This document shows, piece after piece, positions 1 through 8,960 of a stretch of 64,000 nt of DNA. Under the pieces are notes generated by a model. The model made no database searches. It was not told where the DNA came from and worked only from the letters and a program-made list of their open reading frames with translations. Numbering within the stretch: position 1 is the stretch's first letter; every line of letters starts with the position of its first letter. The translations under genes were made by a program, and so were the position numbers. Source of the DNA: Martelella alba (GTDB lineage Bacteria > Pseudomonadota > Gammaproteobacteria > Enterobacterales > Enterobacteriaceae); NCBI RefSeq assembly GCF_005217455.1, contig NZ_SZPQ01000019.1, positions 1 through 64,000 of the forward strand, given 5' to 3'.

Positions 1-43
1 CTTTATTATCGAATTCGGTGACCGCCTGGACGGTCACTTCTGA
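1..43 (+). CDS. IS256-type transposase, last 13 codons only
   Basis: From position 2 the frame reads FIIEFGDRLDGHF and then a TGA stop at 41-43. A short tail of this type (hydrophobic residues, FGDRL/FGERF, then stop just before the inverted repeat) is common at the C-terminus of Mutator/IS256-like DDE transposases. No catalytic residue is visible, so whether the element is intact cannot be judged here. Confidence 0.45.
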   Translation, partial: FIIEFGDRLDGHF

Positions 44-77
44 GAAAAGGCACTTACACAAAATGGTGAACAGGCTC
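1..77 (+). mobile_element. Right end of an IS256-type insertion sequence (partial)
   Basis: The window opens inside the last codons of a transposase-like reading frame (stop at 41-43). A sequence typical of an IS256-family terminal inverted repeat follows, reading outward GGCACTTACACAAAATGG and onward to about position 77. IS256-type elements commonly end with a TGTGTAA-containing inverted repeat, seen here as its complement TTACACA at 53-59. An 8-9 bp target duplication would start at about 78, but the other end lies outside the window. The family call rests on this short motif and is an inference. Confidence 0.5.
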
Positions 78-127
78 TAGATAGGTGTCCATATATGTTC
101 GATATGTACATATCTGAGTGACATGGT

Positions 128-771
128 TTATATAACCCGTACGCAAAGTTCCTCAAAAGCGTAACTTTCACTGCCAAATCTGCCTTTCATTTCGCGGTTA
201 AGGCGGTCTTTTGCACCGCTCCAGTGGACCAGCTCATGCAGGCCAGTAGCATAGAAATTAGCCACATCGTTAAACAGATGGCGTTCCAACAGCCAGATTT
301 CATCCGTGGCGGACATGAAGAACGCATTCTGCCCCTTCTCGATGATTTTCGCACCTCTGCGGCGGAAAAGCGCTTCTGCCTGCGATAACATGTCAAAGGA
401 GGCAACAGGTGCTTCTTCTCCGGTTACCCCCTCTGTGGCCAGACCGTCAATCTGGTCAAGATTAAATACCGTGAAGGTTTTCAGCATCGGAATATGTTCT
501 GTTTCACCTTCGTCGTTTTCTTTCTCCAGCGTGGTGTAGAAAATGGCTTTTGTCCCGCGTTCTCCCTTACGTACCAGACCGCCAGCGGTCTGACTTTGTT
601 TATATGTCATCCCCGTGAATTACTGAATCCCAGTGGTGAGGCACTGCACCACAGCAGCATGATATTCATCCCGCTGTAGGCCACGCCGGTAGCGTAATTG
701 GATGGCAGACCAGACACACCCGATACGCGCTGCCACGGGCAGGGCCACGGTTTTACATCCGCTTTAATCAT
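128..771 (-). pseudogene. ArdC-like antirestriction protein, frameshifted and truncated
   Basis: ArdC proteins of plasmids and integrative elements join an N-terminal ssDNA-binding domain to a C-terminal zincin-like metallopeptidase domain. The minus-strand frame from 771 reads a partial N-terminal domain (VKPWPCPWQRV, then LPSNYATGVAYSGMNIMLLW) and stops at a TGA just after FSNSRG. The family pattern resumes at 610 in another frame with MTYKQSQTAGGLVRKGERGT. Family members have W-M-T-Y-K-Q at this junction, so loss of one base from the Trp codon at about 612-616 explains the shift. The downstream part keeps the HExxH-type motif GLHELVHWSGAKDRLNRE. The usual N-terminal helix (xVTxxIIxxLExG) is missing, with an in-frame stop 9 bases upstream of 771. 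The C-terminus breaks off after YAFEEL. The gene is therefore dead, a leftover of a mobile element that once carried antirestriction functions. Confidence 0.75.
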
Positions 772-933
772 TACACATTAAATAATAGCTCAGCCCATGC
801 CCCAACCATAAAACACATAAGCCGTTGCAGGGACCCGTTCCCCGCAACGGATATTTCATTATTTCCTGACCGCGATGTAACCCATTCAGCAATGCATATG
901 TCTTGACTGGCGAAGAGAAAATAGTTTTCCTTC

Positions 934-2145
934 TTACACTCTTTTTATCTCCATAGATGTATCGCTGACTTTCCGTCCCCACCAGTCCATCAGTTCAATA
1001 CGCTGCGCCATGTAGGTTGAGCGGTTATATGCGGCACGGGTGGGGTTAGCATCAACATGCGCCAGCGCCGCTTCCACTACATCCGGTGGGAATCCGGCCT
1101 CGTTCAGCGTGGTGCTGCCCAACGCCCGGAACCCATGTGATACCAGTTCACCACCATATCCCATGCGCCACAGCGCCTTGTTGACCGTTTCACTATGCAT
1201 AGGCTGGCAGCGCTTTACCCTGCCGGGAAACACAAATGGCGAATGCTTACTCAGGGGCTTAAGTTGTTCCAGAACGGCCATCGCCTGAGGAGACAACGGT
1301 ACCTGATGTTCACGTTTCATCTTCATACGGGCTGCCGGGAGCGTCCAGAGCCGTTTCTCTGTATCAATCTCACACCACATGGCTCCGGCGGCCTCAGCAG
1401 GGCGTACAAGCGTCAGAAGCTGCCATAGCAGCAGCAGGCACGTCATCGGAGACAAGTTACTCGTATAAACCCGCAGCATCAGTTCCGGCAAACGTTCCGG
1501 GCGAATGGTTGGCATATGCTTCTTTCTGGGCTTAACAAACGCCTCATCAATGGTTGATGCCGGGTTGGCATCCAGCAGGCCGGTATTAATGGCGAATTTC
1601 ATCACTTCGTTAATCCTCTGCGTCAGGCGGTGCAATGTTTCCAGTGCGCCACGCAGTCTTACTGGTTCCAGAGCGGCAATAAGCGTATGGGCTTTCAGCG
1701 CAGTTACCGGCGTCTGTCCGATAGTCGGAAACACGTCACGCTCCAGTGATTTCCATATATCATCTGCATAGTCGGCGGAGATTTTTGTTTTCTTCACGGC
1801 GAACCATCTTGTCGCCACGTTGATAAACAGACTATCCACCGCCAGCTTTTCACGCTCTGTCTCTTCCTGCTCCTGTTTTTTCGGGTCAATGCCTTTTACC
1901 AGCAGGGTAAGGTGTTCGGCATGCAGCGTCCGGGCTCTGGCAAGCGACATGGCAGGGTAGTGTCCGAGGGTAATAGTGGTTCGGGCAGTCGAACCGGGAC
2001 GTTTGTAGCGAAAACGCCAGATTTTTTTACCGTTGACTCTGACAAACAGGGTTAACCCCTGTCCATCGAACAGTTCGTAATCTTTATCAGCGGGTTTTGC
2101 CTTCTGGACTTCGGAGGCAGACAAAGGGCGGGTAAGCACAGCCAT
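934..2145 (-). CDS. P4-type tyrosine site-specific integrase
   Basis: 403 residues, full length for the P4/CP4-57 integrase family. An N-terminal DUF4102-type arm-binding domain (residues 1-90, with DGQGLTLFVRVNGKKIW) precedes a SAM-like core-binding domain and the C-terminal catalytic domain. Visible catalytic residues are R248 (LVRPAEAAG), H337 and R340 (SHGFRALG), H363 (LAHVD) and the nucleophile, most likely Y373 (AAYNRS). It inserts or excises an element at the 3' end of a tRNA gene. The tRNA-Lys gene lies 265 bp upstream, the usual arrangement. No stop or frameshift is seen, so the enzyme may be active even though the neighbouring cargo is broken. No excisionase gene is visible. Confidence 0.93.
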   Translation of the reverse strand: MAVLTRPLSASEVQKAKPADKDYELFDGQGLTLFVRVNGKKIWRFRYKRPGSTARTTITLGHYPAMSLARARTLHAEHLTLLVKGIDPKKQEQEETEREKLAVDSLFINVATRWFAVKKTKISADYADDIWKSLERDVFPTIGQTPVTALKAHTLIAALEPVRLRGALETLHRLTQRINEVMKFAINTGLLDANPASTIDEAFVKPRKKHMPTIRPERLPELMLRVYTSNLSPMTCLLLLWQLLTLVRPAEAAGAMWCEIDTEKRLWTLPAARMKMKREHQVPLSPQAMAVLEQLKPLSKHSPFVFPGRVKRCQPMHSETVNKALWRMGYGGELVSHGFRALGSTTLNEAGFPPDVVEAALAHVDANPTRAAYNRSTYMAQRIELMDWWGRKVSDTSMEIKRV

Positions 2146-2234
2146 AAAATCACTCCTTATATATCAGGGGAAAATGACAGTGATGGAGCGGTGCAATATT
2201 CTATTTTCTGAAACGTATTTCAGCCCAAAACTCA

Positions 2235-2290
2235 AAATGGGCCTACAAGATTTCCACCTTCGGAGACATAGGCCCATTCATAGGCCCATT
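2235..2290. repeat. Tandem 12-bp direct repeats with an inverted partner near the attachment site
   Basis: CATAGGCCCATT occurs twice head-to-tail at 2267-2278 and 2279-2290, and the inverted core AATGGGCCTA lies at 2235-2244. The set sits between the integrase start codon and the tRNA-Lys 3' end. Arm-type or accessory-protein binding sites, or an integrase autoregulation operator, are expected there. The assignment is inferred from position and symmetry. Confidence 0.5.
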
Positions 2291-2331
2291 TGCTCCGGCT
2301 CCCCCGGTACCCGGAAGGGCGCATACAGACG

Positions 2332-2368
2332 AAAAAAAACCGTATCCTGTTGACAGTGATACGGTTTT
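2332..2368 (-). terminator. Rho-independent terminator after tRNA-Lys
   Basis: A perfect 11-bp stem (AAAACCGTATC at 2336-2346 pairing with GATACGGTTTT at 2358-2368) with an 11-nt loop. Read on the minus strand it is followed by a run of eight T (complement of 2332-2339). It lies 42 bp downstream of the tRNA 3' end and would also insulate the integrase gene from tRNA transcription. Confidence 0.75.
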
Positions 2369-2410
2369 CTTACTTCCCCGGACTTCATAAGATGCCCCAG
2401 GAATGTATGT

Positions 2411-2486
2411 TGGTGGGTCGTGCAGGATTCGAACCTGCGACCAATTGATTAAAAGTCAACTGCTCTACCGACTGAGCTAACGACCC
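2411..2486 (-). tRNA. tRNA-Lys (UUU)
   Basis: The 76-nt minus-strand sequence begins GGGTCGTTAGCTCAG, has the anticodon loop CTTTTAA (anticodon TTT), the T-arm GGTTCGAATCC, and ends in encoded CCA. Acceptor stem GGGTCGT pairs with ACGACCC. It follows cpoB in the same orientation, as lysT does in E. coli. There the gene opens a seven-tRNA Lys/Val operon. Here only one tRNA precedes the integrase-bearing element, which probably inserted at its 3' end. Confidence 0.97.
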
Positions 2487-2547
2487 ATCCTATTCCGGCT
2501 GTTGCCTGCCACGGGAGGACAATGCTTTCCCTTGGCAACGGCGGCAT

Positions 2548-2575
2548 ATATTACTAATTAATTTCGTCTACGCAA
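2548..2575 (-). promoter_or_regulatory. Candidate promoter of tRNA-Lys
   Basis: On the minus strand TTGCGT (complement of 2570-2575) and TAATAT (complement of 2548-2553) are separated by 16 bp. They are followed by a GC-rich stretch (GCCGCCG) of the kind found at stringently controlled stable-RNA promoters. It lies about 60 bp upstream of the tRNA. Confidence 0.5.
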
Positions 2576-2622
2576 CCAAAATTTCCGGTCAGGCGGTGCG
2601 ACTGCCTGTTCTTCGAGCACTC

Positions 2623-2659
2623 AGGCCTTATCCAACACCATTGGCGCGCGATAAGGCCT
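2623..2659 (-). other. Stem-loop directly after cpoB
   Basis: AGGCCTTATC (2623-2632) and GATAAGGCCT (2650-2659) form a perfect 10-bp stem with a 17-nt loop, starting 7 nt beyond the cpoB stop. No T-run follows on the minus strand, so it is more likely an mRNA 3'-end stabiliser or a factor-dependent terminator than an intrinsic terminator. Confidence 0.4.
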
Positions 2660-2666
2660 AAGTTAT

Positions 2667-3470
2667 TTAAAGAGAAGCCAGACGTTTTTGGGATTGCTTG
2701 GCGGCATCGGTACTGGGGTAAAGCTTAATCACCTGCTGGTAAACGGCTTTGGCTTTATCGCTTTGCCCTTTTTCCTGCATTATCACCCCGACTTTGTACA
2801 GCGCTTCGGAACTCTTCGGCGATTTAGGATAATTTTTCACAACATAGGCGAAGTAATATGCCGCATCATCCTTCTTACCCTTGTTGTAATTCAACTGCCC
2901 CAGCCAATAGTTGGCGTTGGGCTGGTACGTCGAGTCCGGATAACGTTTGACAAAGTTTTGAAAAGCGACAATGGCCTGATCGTATTGTTTCTTTTCGAGC
3001 ACCAACGAAACTGCGGCGTTATAATCGGTATTGGCGTCGCCTGTGGCGGCACCGACCCCCGCTGTCTGCCCGGCATTATCATTACCTGCGGAGGCTCCGC
3101 CAACCGGCGCCGCGCCTTGCTGCTGGCCGCCCTGCTGCTGGCTCGCCGAATTTTGTCCCTGGCTGCTCAGGCTATCCATCTGTTGATAAAGTTGTTTCTG
3201 GCGTTCGACAACCTGCGATAATTGATATTGATTTTCCTGGATTTGCCCACGCAGGGAATCGATATCGCGCTGATTATCCGCCATCTGCTGCTGTAGCTGG
3301 GTTAATAGTTGGGCGTGAGCGTTGGTGATGCGCTCAAGCTGCGTGACCCGGTCTTCCACCGAGCCGGAACCGACATTACTGATTGGCGCCTGGGCGGTAG
3401 CGGCCCAGGGGGCCGCTACGCCAACCAGCAACGACAGACCGAGGAGTTTGCGTCTGAAGTTACCGCTCAT
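2667..3470 (-). CDS. cpoB: Cell division coordinator CpoB (Tol-Pal system protein YbgF)
   Basis: 267 residues with a cleavable signal peptide (basic MSGNFRRK, hydrophobic GLSLLVGVAAPWAATAQA). A coiled-coil trimerisation segment follows (about 40-95, rich in Q/L heptads), then a Q/G/S-rich linker (about 103-150) and C-terminal TPR repeats (about 153-267). In E. coli periplasmic CpoB binds TolA and PBP1B and ties outer-membrane constriction to septal peptidoglycan synthesis. It is the last gene of the tol-pal operon, 9 bp after pal. The SQQQGGQQQG linker is low in complexity and probably variable in length between strains. Confidence 0.95.
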   Translation of the reverse strand: MSGNFRRKLLGLSLLVGVAAPWAATAQAPISNVGSGSVEDRVTQLERITNAHAQLLTQLQQQMADNQRDIDSLRGQIQENQYQLSQVVERQKQLYQQMDSLSSQGQNSASQQQGGQQQGAAPVGGASAGNDNAGQTAGVGAATGDANTDYNAAVSLVLEKKQYDQAIVAFQNFVKRYPDSTYQPNANYWLGQLNYNKGKKDDAAYYFAYVVKNYPKSPKSSEALYKVGVIMQEKGQSDKAKAVYQQVIKLYPSTDAAKQSQKRLASL

Positions 3471-3479
3471 GCAATTCTC

Positions 3480-3992
3480 TTAGTATACCAGCACGGCGCG
3501 ACGGTTCTTGGCCCATGCTGCTTCGTTATGGCCCAGAACCGCCGGTTTTTCTTTACCGTAAGATACGATAGAGATCTGATCGGCGGAAACGCCGCGGCCC
3601 TGGAGATACATCTTCACGGCATTGGCACGGCGTTCACCCAAGGCGATGTTGTATTCCGGCGTACCGCGTTCGTCCGCATGACCTTCAACAGTCACTTTAT
3701 AAGACGGATTGTTGCGCAGGAAGTTGGCATGCGCATCCAGCATCTGAGCGAATTCAGGACGGATATCGTATTTATCCAGATCGAAATAGACGATATTGTT
3801 CCGTTGCAGTTCCTGCATTTGCAGGCGAGCCTGTTCAGGCGAAGAGCCGTTAGCGGCGCCATTTTCCATACCAGTGCCAGCGCCCATGGAGGTATCAGCA
3901 CCATTGTTAGCGCTTTTGTGGGAACTACACGCGGCGACAGCCAGCACTGGCAAAGCCAACATCAGCCCTTTTAGCACTTTGTTCAGTTGCAT
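3480..3992 (-). CDS. pal: Peptidoglycan-associated lipoprotein Pal
   Basis: 170 residues. The lipoprotein signal ends in the lipobox LAVAAC, so C22 would be lipidated and the protein anchored in the outer membrane. After a Ser/Asn/Gly-rich tether (23-55) comes an OmpA-like peptidoglycan-binding domain (about 65-170). It carries the conserved [10 protein letters not shown] strand, the [14 protein letters not shown] segment and the NRRAVL motif that contacts diaminopimelate. With TolQRAB it forms the trans-envelope complex that draws the outer membrane in at division. It lies 43 bp after tolB and 9 bp before cpoB. Confidence 0.97.
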   Translation of the reverse strand: MQLNKVLKGLMLALPVLAVAACSSHKSANNGADTSMGAGTGMENGAANGSSPEQARLQMQELQRNNIVYFDLDKYDIRPEFAQMLDAHANFLRNNPSYKVTVEGHADERGTPEYNIALGERRANAVKMYLQGRGVSADQISIVSYGKEKPAVLGHNEAAWAKNRRAVLVY

Positions 3993-4035
3993 CTCATTTT
4001 CCTTTTATAGTTTGCCATACACATTTACACATGCA

Positions 4036-5331
4036 TCACAGATACGGCGACCAGGCAGGGAATTTCACCTGTCCATCGGTCGCCGGAAGACGCGCTTTGA
4101 AACGCCCATCAGTCGAGACCAGCTGTAACACGGACCCCAGTCCCTGGGTGGAACTGTAGATAACCATCGTACCGTTGGGAGCCAGGCTTGGCGTCTCGTC
4201 CAGCAACGAGGACGTCAATACCTGCACCGCCCCCGTCGTCAGATCCTGTTTCGCGATATGCTGAGCGCCGCTGCCGTCGGTGCTGACCATGACCAGGAAT
4301 TTCCCGTCAGCGCTCATGTCCGCATCCTGATTCTGGGCGCCTTCCCAGGTCAGACGCTGCGGGCTACCGCCGTTAATATTGATTTTGTACAACTGCGGAC
4401 GGCCGCCCTGGTCGGAAGTGTACGCCAGGGTTTGACTGTCGGGATACCAGGTGGGTTCCGTGTTATTGCTGCGGCTGTCGGTCACCTGGTGAATCTGGCC
4501 GGAAGCCAAATCCATATAATACAGATTCAGGCTGCCGGTCTTCGACAGAGCGAAGGCCAGTTTGGTGCCGTCGGGGGAAAACGCCGGCGCGCCATTATGT
4601 CTTGGGAAGCTGGCGATCGGCCGGATGTTGCTGTTGGCCAGGGTCTGCATCACCAAGGCGGAGCGGCCGCTTTCAAAGGTCACATAGGCCAGCTTGCTGC
4701 CGTCCGGCGACCAGGCCGGCGACATCAGCGGCTCCTGCGAGCGATGGACCACGAATTGGTTATAACCGTCATAATCCGCCACGCGCAACTCATACGGATA
4801 TTGCCCGCCGTTCTGCTGCACCACATAGGCGATACGGGTACGGAAGGCGCCCTTGATGCCGGTCAGTTTCTGGAACGTTTCGTCGCTGACGGTATGGGCG
4901 GCGTAACGCAGCCATTGTTTGGTGATTTTATACTGGTTTTGGGCCAGCACCGCGCCGGGATTACCCGAGGTATCCACCAGTTGGTAGCTGACGACATAAC
5001 TGCCGTCCGCGGAAGGCTGAATCTGACCGACCACCACCGAGTCGATGCCGAGCGCGGTCCAGGCCGCCGGCGTGACTTCAGACGCGGTTGTGGGCTGCTG
5101 TGGCATGCGGGCCACGTCGATAGGATTGAATTTACCGCTGTTACGCAAATCCGCCGCGACGATGGCGCCGATATCGGCCGGGGCCTCGCCAGGCCCAACC
5201 CACTTGAACGGCACCACGCCGATGGGTTTTGCCGAATCCACGCCCTGGGTAATTTCTATTCTGACTTCCGCATGAAGTATGGTTGCCCATAAAAACAGTA
5301 AACTTAGCGCTACTCGCAATGCCTGCTTCAT
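4036..5331 (-). CDS. tolB: Tol-Pal system periplasmic protein TolB
   Basis: 431 residues from the ATG at 5331, preceded by GGGAGA. An upstream in-frame start at 5385 would place 18 poorly hydrophobic residues before the signal peptide, so it is rejected. Signal peptide [21 protein letters not shown] precedes the mature N-terminus EVRIEITQG, the TolA-responsive segment. The N-terminal alpha/beta domain (about 22-165) is followed by a six-bladed beta-propeller with repeated [12 protein letters not shown] motifs (about 170-430). TolB binds Pal through the propeller. It is followed by pal and preceded by tolA with a 140-bp gap. Confidence 0.96.
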   Translation of the reverse strand: MKQALRVALSLLFLWATILHAEVRIEITQGVDSAKPIGVVPFKWVGPGEAPADIGAIVAADLRNSGKFNPIDVARMPQQPTTASEVTPAAWTALGIDSVVVGQIQPSADGSYVVSYQLVDTSGNPGAVLAQNQYKITKQWLRYAAHTVSDETFQKLTGIKGAFRTRIAYVVQQNGGQYPYELRVADYDGYNQFVVHRSQEPLMSPAWSPDGSKLAYVTFESGRSALVMQTLANSNIRPIASFPRHNGAPAFSPDGTKLAFALSKTGSLNLYYMDLASGQIHQVTDSRSNNTEPTWYPDSQTLAYTSDQGGRPQLYKININGGSPQRLTWEGAQNQDADMSADGKFLVMVSTDGSGAQHIAKQDLTTGAVQVLTSSLLDETPSLAPNGTMVIYSSTQGLGSVLQLVSTDGRFKARLPATDGQVKFPAWSPYL

Positions 5332-5471
5332 TTTATCTCCCATACCGACGCATACGCCTCGATAATTTAGCAGAATTTTAACCAAATCGTTTAAACATAA
5401 CTACAGAAGCCCGGTAGTCAACATAGTCTAAATCTTAAAGGATTACTCCTTCATTTAGACTTCTTTACCCA

Positions 5472-6647
5472 TCAGTCCGGTTTAAAATCAAGTGGTGCAT
5501 TTTTGAATATTTCATATATCGCCTCGCTGGGCGGTTTGGGTATCTTGGCGGACCTCGCCGCCGATACCGCCGCCTGGCACAACGCCGGATCGCCGCCCTC
5601 GGAGCTAACGGAAATCACCATGCCGTCTGGGGCCAGTTTCAAGCGTAATGTACAGGTTTTGCCCGCGTAGGACGGATCGGTATAAAATTTCTGCTCAATG
5701 GCCGCTTTCACCTGCCCTAAATAATTATTGATTTCAGCGCCGGTGGCCCCGCTCTGCTTACTACTGCCGACGCCGGCCGGCCTGCTGCCGCTGTGAGTCG
5801 GGCCACCGCCTGTCTTCGGCGCATTTTTGGCGTCAGTAAGGCCGCCTAACAGATTATCGACCTCACTCGTCTGCTTGGCCGCTGCCGCCGCCGCGGCTTT
5901 CTTGGCGGCGGCGGCTTTTTCCTTGGCCTCTTTGGCCGCCTGGGCGGCGGCCTTCTGCTGGGCCGCTTTCTCCGCCGCGGCTTGTTCAGCCGCTGCCTTG
6001 GCCTCCTGAGCGGCTTTTTCTTTCGCGGCTTGCTCCGCCTTGGCCTGGGCGGCGGCGGCTTCAGCCTGTTTCTTGGCCGCTGCCGCGGCGGCGGCTTGCT
6101 TGGCCGCCTCCGCCTGCGCCTGTTTTTTGGCCTCTGCGGCGGCTTTCGCCTGCGCCGCGGCTTCCGCCTTGGCCTGTGCCGCCGCCGCCTCCGCCTGCTT
6201 CTGCTGCTCCTGGGCCTGCTTAATGGCGGCCTCAGCCTGCTGCTTTTGCAGTTCCGCTTGTTTTTGCTGCTCGGTCTGCTGTTCTTTCTGTTGCTCCGCC
6301 GCTTGCTGCGCGGCCAGACGTTCTTTTTCCAAATCCTTTAAGCGCTGCTGTTCCGCAGCCTGCTTTTGCTGCAACTCCTCTGCCTGTTGCTGCGCCTGTT
6401 TATCACGCAATTGGGCCGCGCGCCGCGCATCGGTTTGCTGCTGCTGTTGTCGATTGTACTGCTGCACCACGGCACCGGGATCGACCATGACCGCGTCGAT
6501 GGACGAGCCGCCGCCTCCGCCGCCGCTGCTATCGAAATCCTCATGATACGAACTCCAGATCAGTAAGCCGACCAGGATAATATGCAGGACAATCGAAATA
6601 ATAATGGCGCGTTTGAGCTTGTCGTTCTGTTCGGTTGCCTTTAACAC
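5472..6647 (-). CDS. tolA: Cell envelope integrity protein TolA
   Basis: 391 residues with a GTG start (MLKATEQNDKLKR), as in the E. coli gene. Domains: one inner-membrane helix (about 14-33), a Gly-rich hinge (SSGGGGGGSS at about 40-49), a very long Ala/Gln/Lys-rich helical domain II (about 60-265), and the globular C-terminal domain III (about 305-391). Domain III carries CTLRLKLAPDG and the second Cys in DPALCQAA. TolA spans the periplasm and links TolQR to TolB/Pal. The AAAAKKAA-type repeats are encoded by GC-rich DNA open in several frames. The opposite-strand open frames there are compositional shadows. Confidence 0.95.
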   Translation of the reverse strand: MLKATEQNDKLKRAIIISIVLHIILVGLLIWSSYHEDFDSSGGGGGGSSIDAVMVDPGAVVQQYNRQQQQQTDARRAAQLRDKQAQQQAEELQQKQAAEQQRLKDLEKERLAAQQAAEQQKEQQTEQQKQAELQKQQAEAAIKQAQEQQKQAEAAAAQAKAEAAAQAKAAAEAKKQAQAEAAKQAAAAAAAKKQAEAAAAQAKAEQAAKEKAAQEAKAAAEQAAAEKAAQQKAAAQAAKEAKEKAAAAKKAAAAAAAKQTSEVDNLLGGLTDAKNAPKTGGGPTHSGSRPAGVGSSKQSGATGAEINNYLGQVKAAIEQKFYTDPSYAGKTCTLRLKLAPDGMVISVSSEGGDPALCQAAVSAARSAKIPKPPSEAIYEIFKNAPLDFKPD

Positions 6648-6701
6648 AGTCGATTCCCAAAAACAGATTTGCCAGTGAGATCGCGTTTCATCCGCAGACC
6701 G

Positions 6702-7124
6702 TCAGATAGGCTGCGTCATCAGGCCCACCGACTTCACGCCGGCCTGATGCAGGAGATTCAACGCCTTGATAATTTCGTCATAAGGCACGTCTTTGGCGCC
6801 GCCTATCAGAAATATCGTTTTGGGATTGGCCGTTAAACGGGCCTGCGCCTCGGCAACCACCTGCTCCGGCGGCAGTTGCTCCATACGGTTGTGATCCACC
6901 ACCAGACTGTACTGGCCGACGCCCGACACTTCAATGATGACCGGCGGATTATCGTCGCTGCTGACCGTTTTTGAATCCGTCGCATCCGGCAGATCCACCT
7001 CGACGCTTTGCGTGATAATCGGCGCCGTGGCCATGAAAATCAACACCAGCACCAGCAGGACGTCCAGCAGCGGGACAATGTTGATTTCCGACTTCAGTTC
7101 TCTGCGACCACGTCTACGGGCCAT
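6702..7124 (-). CDS. tolR: Tol-Pal system protein TolR
   Basis: 140 residues, ExbD/TolR family. A short basic cytoplasmic tail (MARRRGRRELKSE) is followed by one transmembrane helix (about 16-38). D21 in NIVPLLDVLLVL corresponds to the proton-path Asp23 of E. coli TolR. A periplasmic domain (about 60-140) follows. TolR and TolQ form the proton-driven motor that energises TolA. The gene lies 14 bp after tolQ and 54 bp before tolA. Confidence 0.96.
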   Translation of the reverse strand: MARRRGRRELKSEINIVPLLDVLLVLVLIFMATAPIITQSVEVDLPDATDSKTVSSDDNPPVIIEVSGVGQYSLVVDHNRMEQLPPEQVVAEAQARLTANPKTIFLIGGAKDVPYDEIIKALNLLHQAGVKSVGLMTQPI

Positions 7125-7138
7125 ATTCTACCTCCCTC

Positions 7139-8226
<1,088 letters not shown>

Positions 8227-8538
8227 GGTAAATCCCGGCAACGCAATACGACGGTGCTTACTATACGCAAGACCGATCACGTTTGGAATAAAATCCCTTT
8301 GCCAGATGAAAATATTTATGTTTTACCCGTCATACGGCCCATCGTCTCTTTAATATCGTATCCGGACGGCAAAGCCGCTGTCGCTTGTCGTTGCGACAGA
8401 ACGCGGATCACTGCTTTTCCCTCGTCCGATTGGGCGGGGTTAAGGGCATTGACCAAGGCGCCTGCCCGGCGGAACCCAAACAGCGCTTGGACGTGAAAGA
8501 GGCAGAACGGGCAGGCTGGGCCCGCCCGCTAGGCTTAT
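8227..8538. other. Intergenic region between the cyd and tol operons
   Basis: About 310 bp between ybgE and ybgC, both on the minus strand, presumably holding the 3' end of the cyd transcript and a tol promoter. GC-rich dyads near 8509-8533 (CGGGC...GCCCG type) could end the cyd mRNA but lack a clear T-run. Short open frames here show no recognisable protein features. Confidence 0.4.
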
Positions 8539-8835
8539 TTATCGAAACGCGTGGATAAGCGCCGCCGCCATTACCAGCAACGCCAAAGACGGTAAAAACA
8601 ATAATCGCCAGATTGCTGTGCGGGGACGAAAACCGCTGCCATGAATGACCCCGGCGCAAACCGACCAAACGATAAGTATCGCGAACCAGCCATTGGCCGG
8701 GCCGGCAATGACATTAAACCGCGCCGGCTGCCATAAAACGCAGCCGGCCAGTACCAGCGCCAGAATAAGTGAAAGAGCCCGCAGCGGGCTCTTGTCGGTC
8801 AACTGGTATAGCCGGTCGATAACGATTTTTATCAC
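8539..8835 (-). CDS. ybgE: Cyd operon protein YbgE
   Basis: 98 residues with three hydrophobic segments (about 19-37, 47-64 and 77-96), an inner-membrane protein of unknown biochemical role that is conserved at the end of cydABX operons. The GTG start overlaps the cydX stop by 4 bp (GTGA). Its place in the operon suggests a link to cytochrome bd assembly or function, but this is inference only. Confidence 0.9.
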   Translation of the reverse strand: MIKIVIDRLYQLTDKSPLRALSLILALVLAGCVLWQPARFNVIAGPANGWFAILIVWSVCAGVIHGSGFRPRTAIWRLLFLPSLALLVMAAALIHAFR

Positions 8836-8945
8836 TGAGATGTTTTCTCCGCCTGGCTGTTTTCATATTGTTCCAGCGCCAGCGCGGTAATGATCCCGAA
8901 GGAACAGGCAAGAAGCGTACCGAGGATCCAAGCAAAATACCACAT
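8832..8945 (-). CDS. cydX: Cytochrome bd-I oxidase small subunit CydX
   Basis: 37 residues: MWYFAWILGTLLACSFGI followed by ITALALEQYENSQAEKTSQ. One transmembrane helix and the W-Y-F-A-W-I-L-G-x-x-L-A signature of CydX/YbgT are present. It binds the CydAB core and is needed for full oxidase activity and haem stability. It sits 15 bp after cydB and overlaps ybgE by 4 bp. It is too short for ordinary gene-length cut-offs. Confidence 0.95.
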   Translation of the reverse strand: MWYFAWILGTLLACSFGIITALALEQYENSQAEKTSQ

Positions 8946-8960
8946 GTTTCAGCTCCTTAC

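Noticed and set aside
101..114. Perfect palindrome GATATGTACATATC between the IS end and the ardC pseudogene.
   Set aside because: AT-rich and isolated, with no promoter or gene to regulate. Could be chance.
781..933. Minus-strand open frame upstream of the ardC pseudogene (from about 982).
   Set aside because: No family motif, no ribosome site, and it overlaps the integrase 3' end. Treated as decayed DNA.
5827..6546. Long plus-strand frames opposite tolA rich in Ala, Cys and Leu.
   Set aside because: Complement of the Ala/Gln/Lys repeat of tolA. GC-rich repeats keep several frames open.
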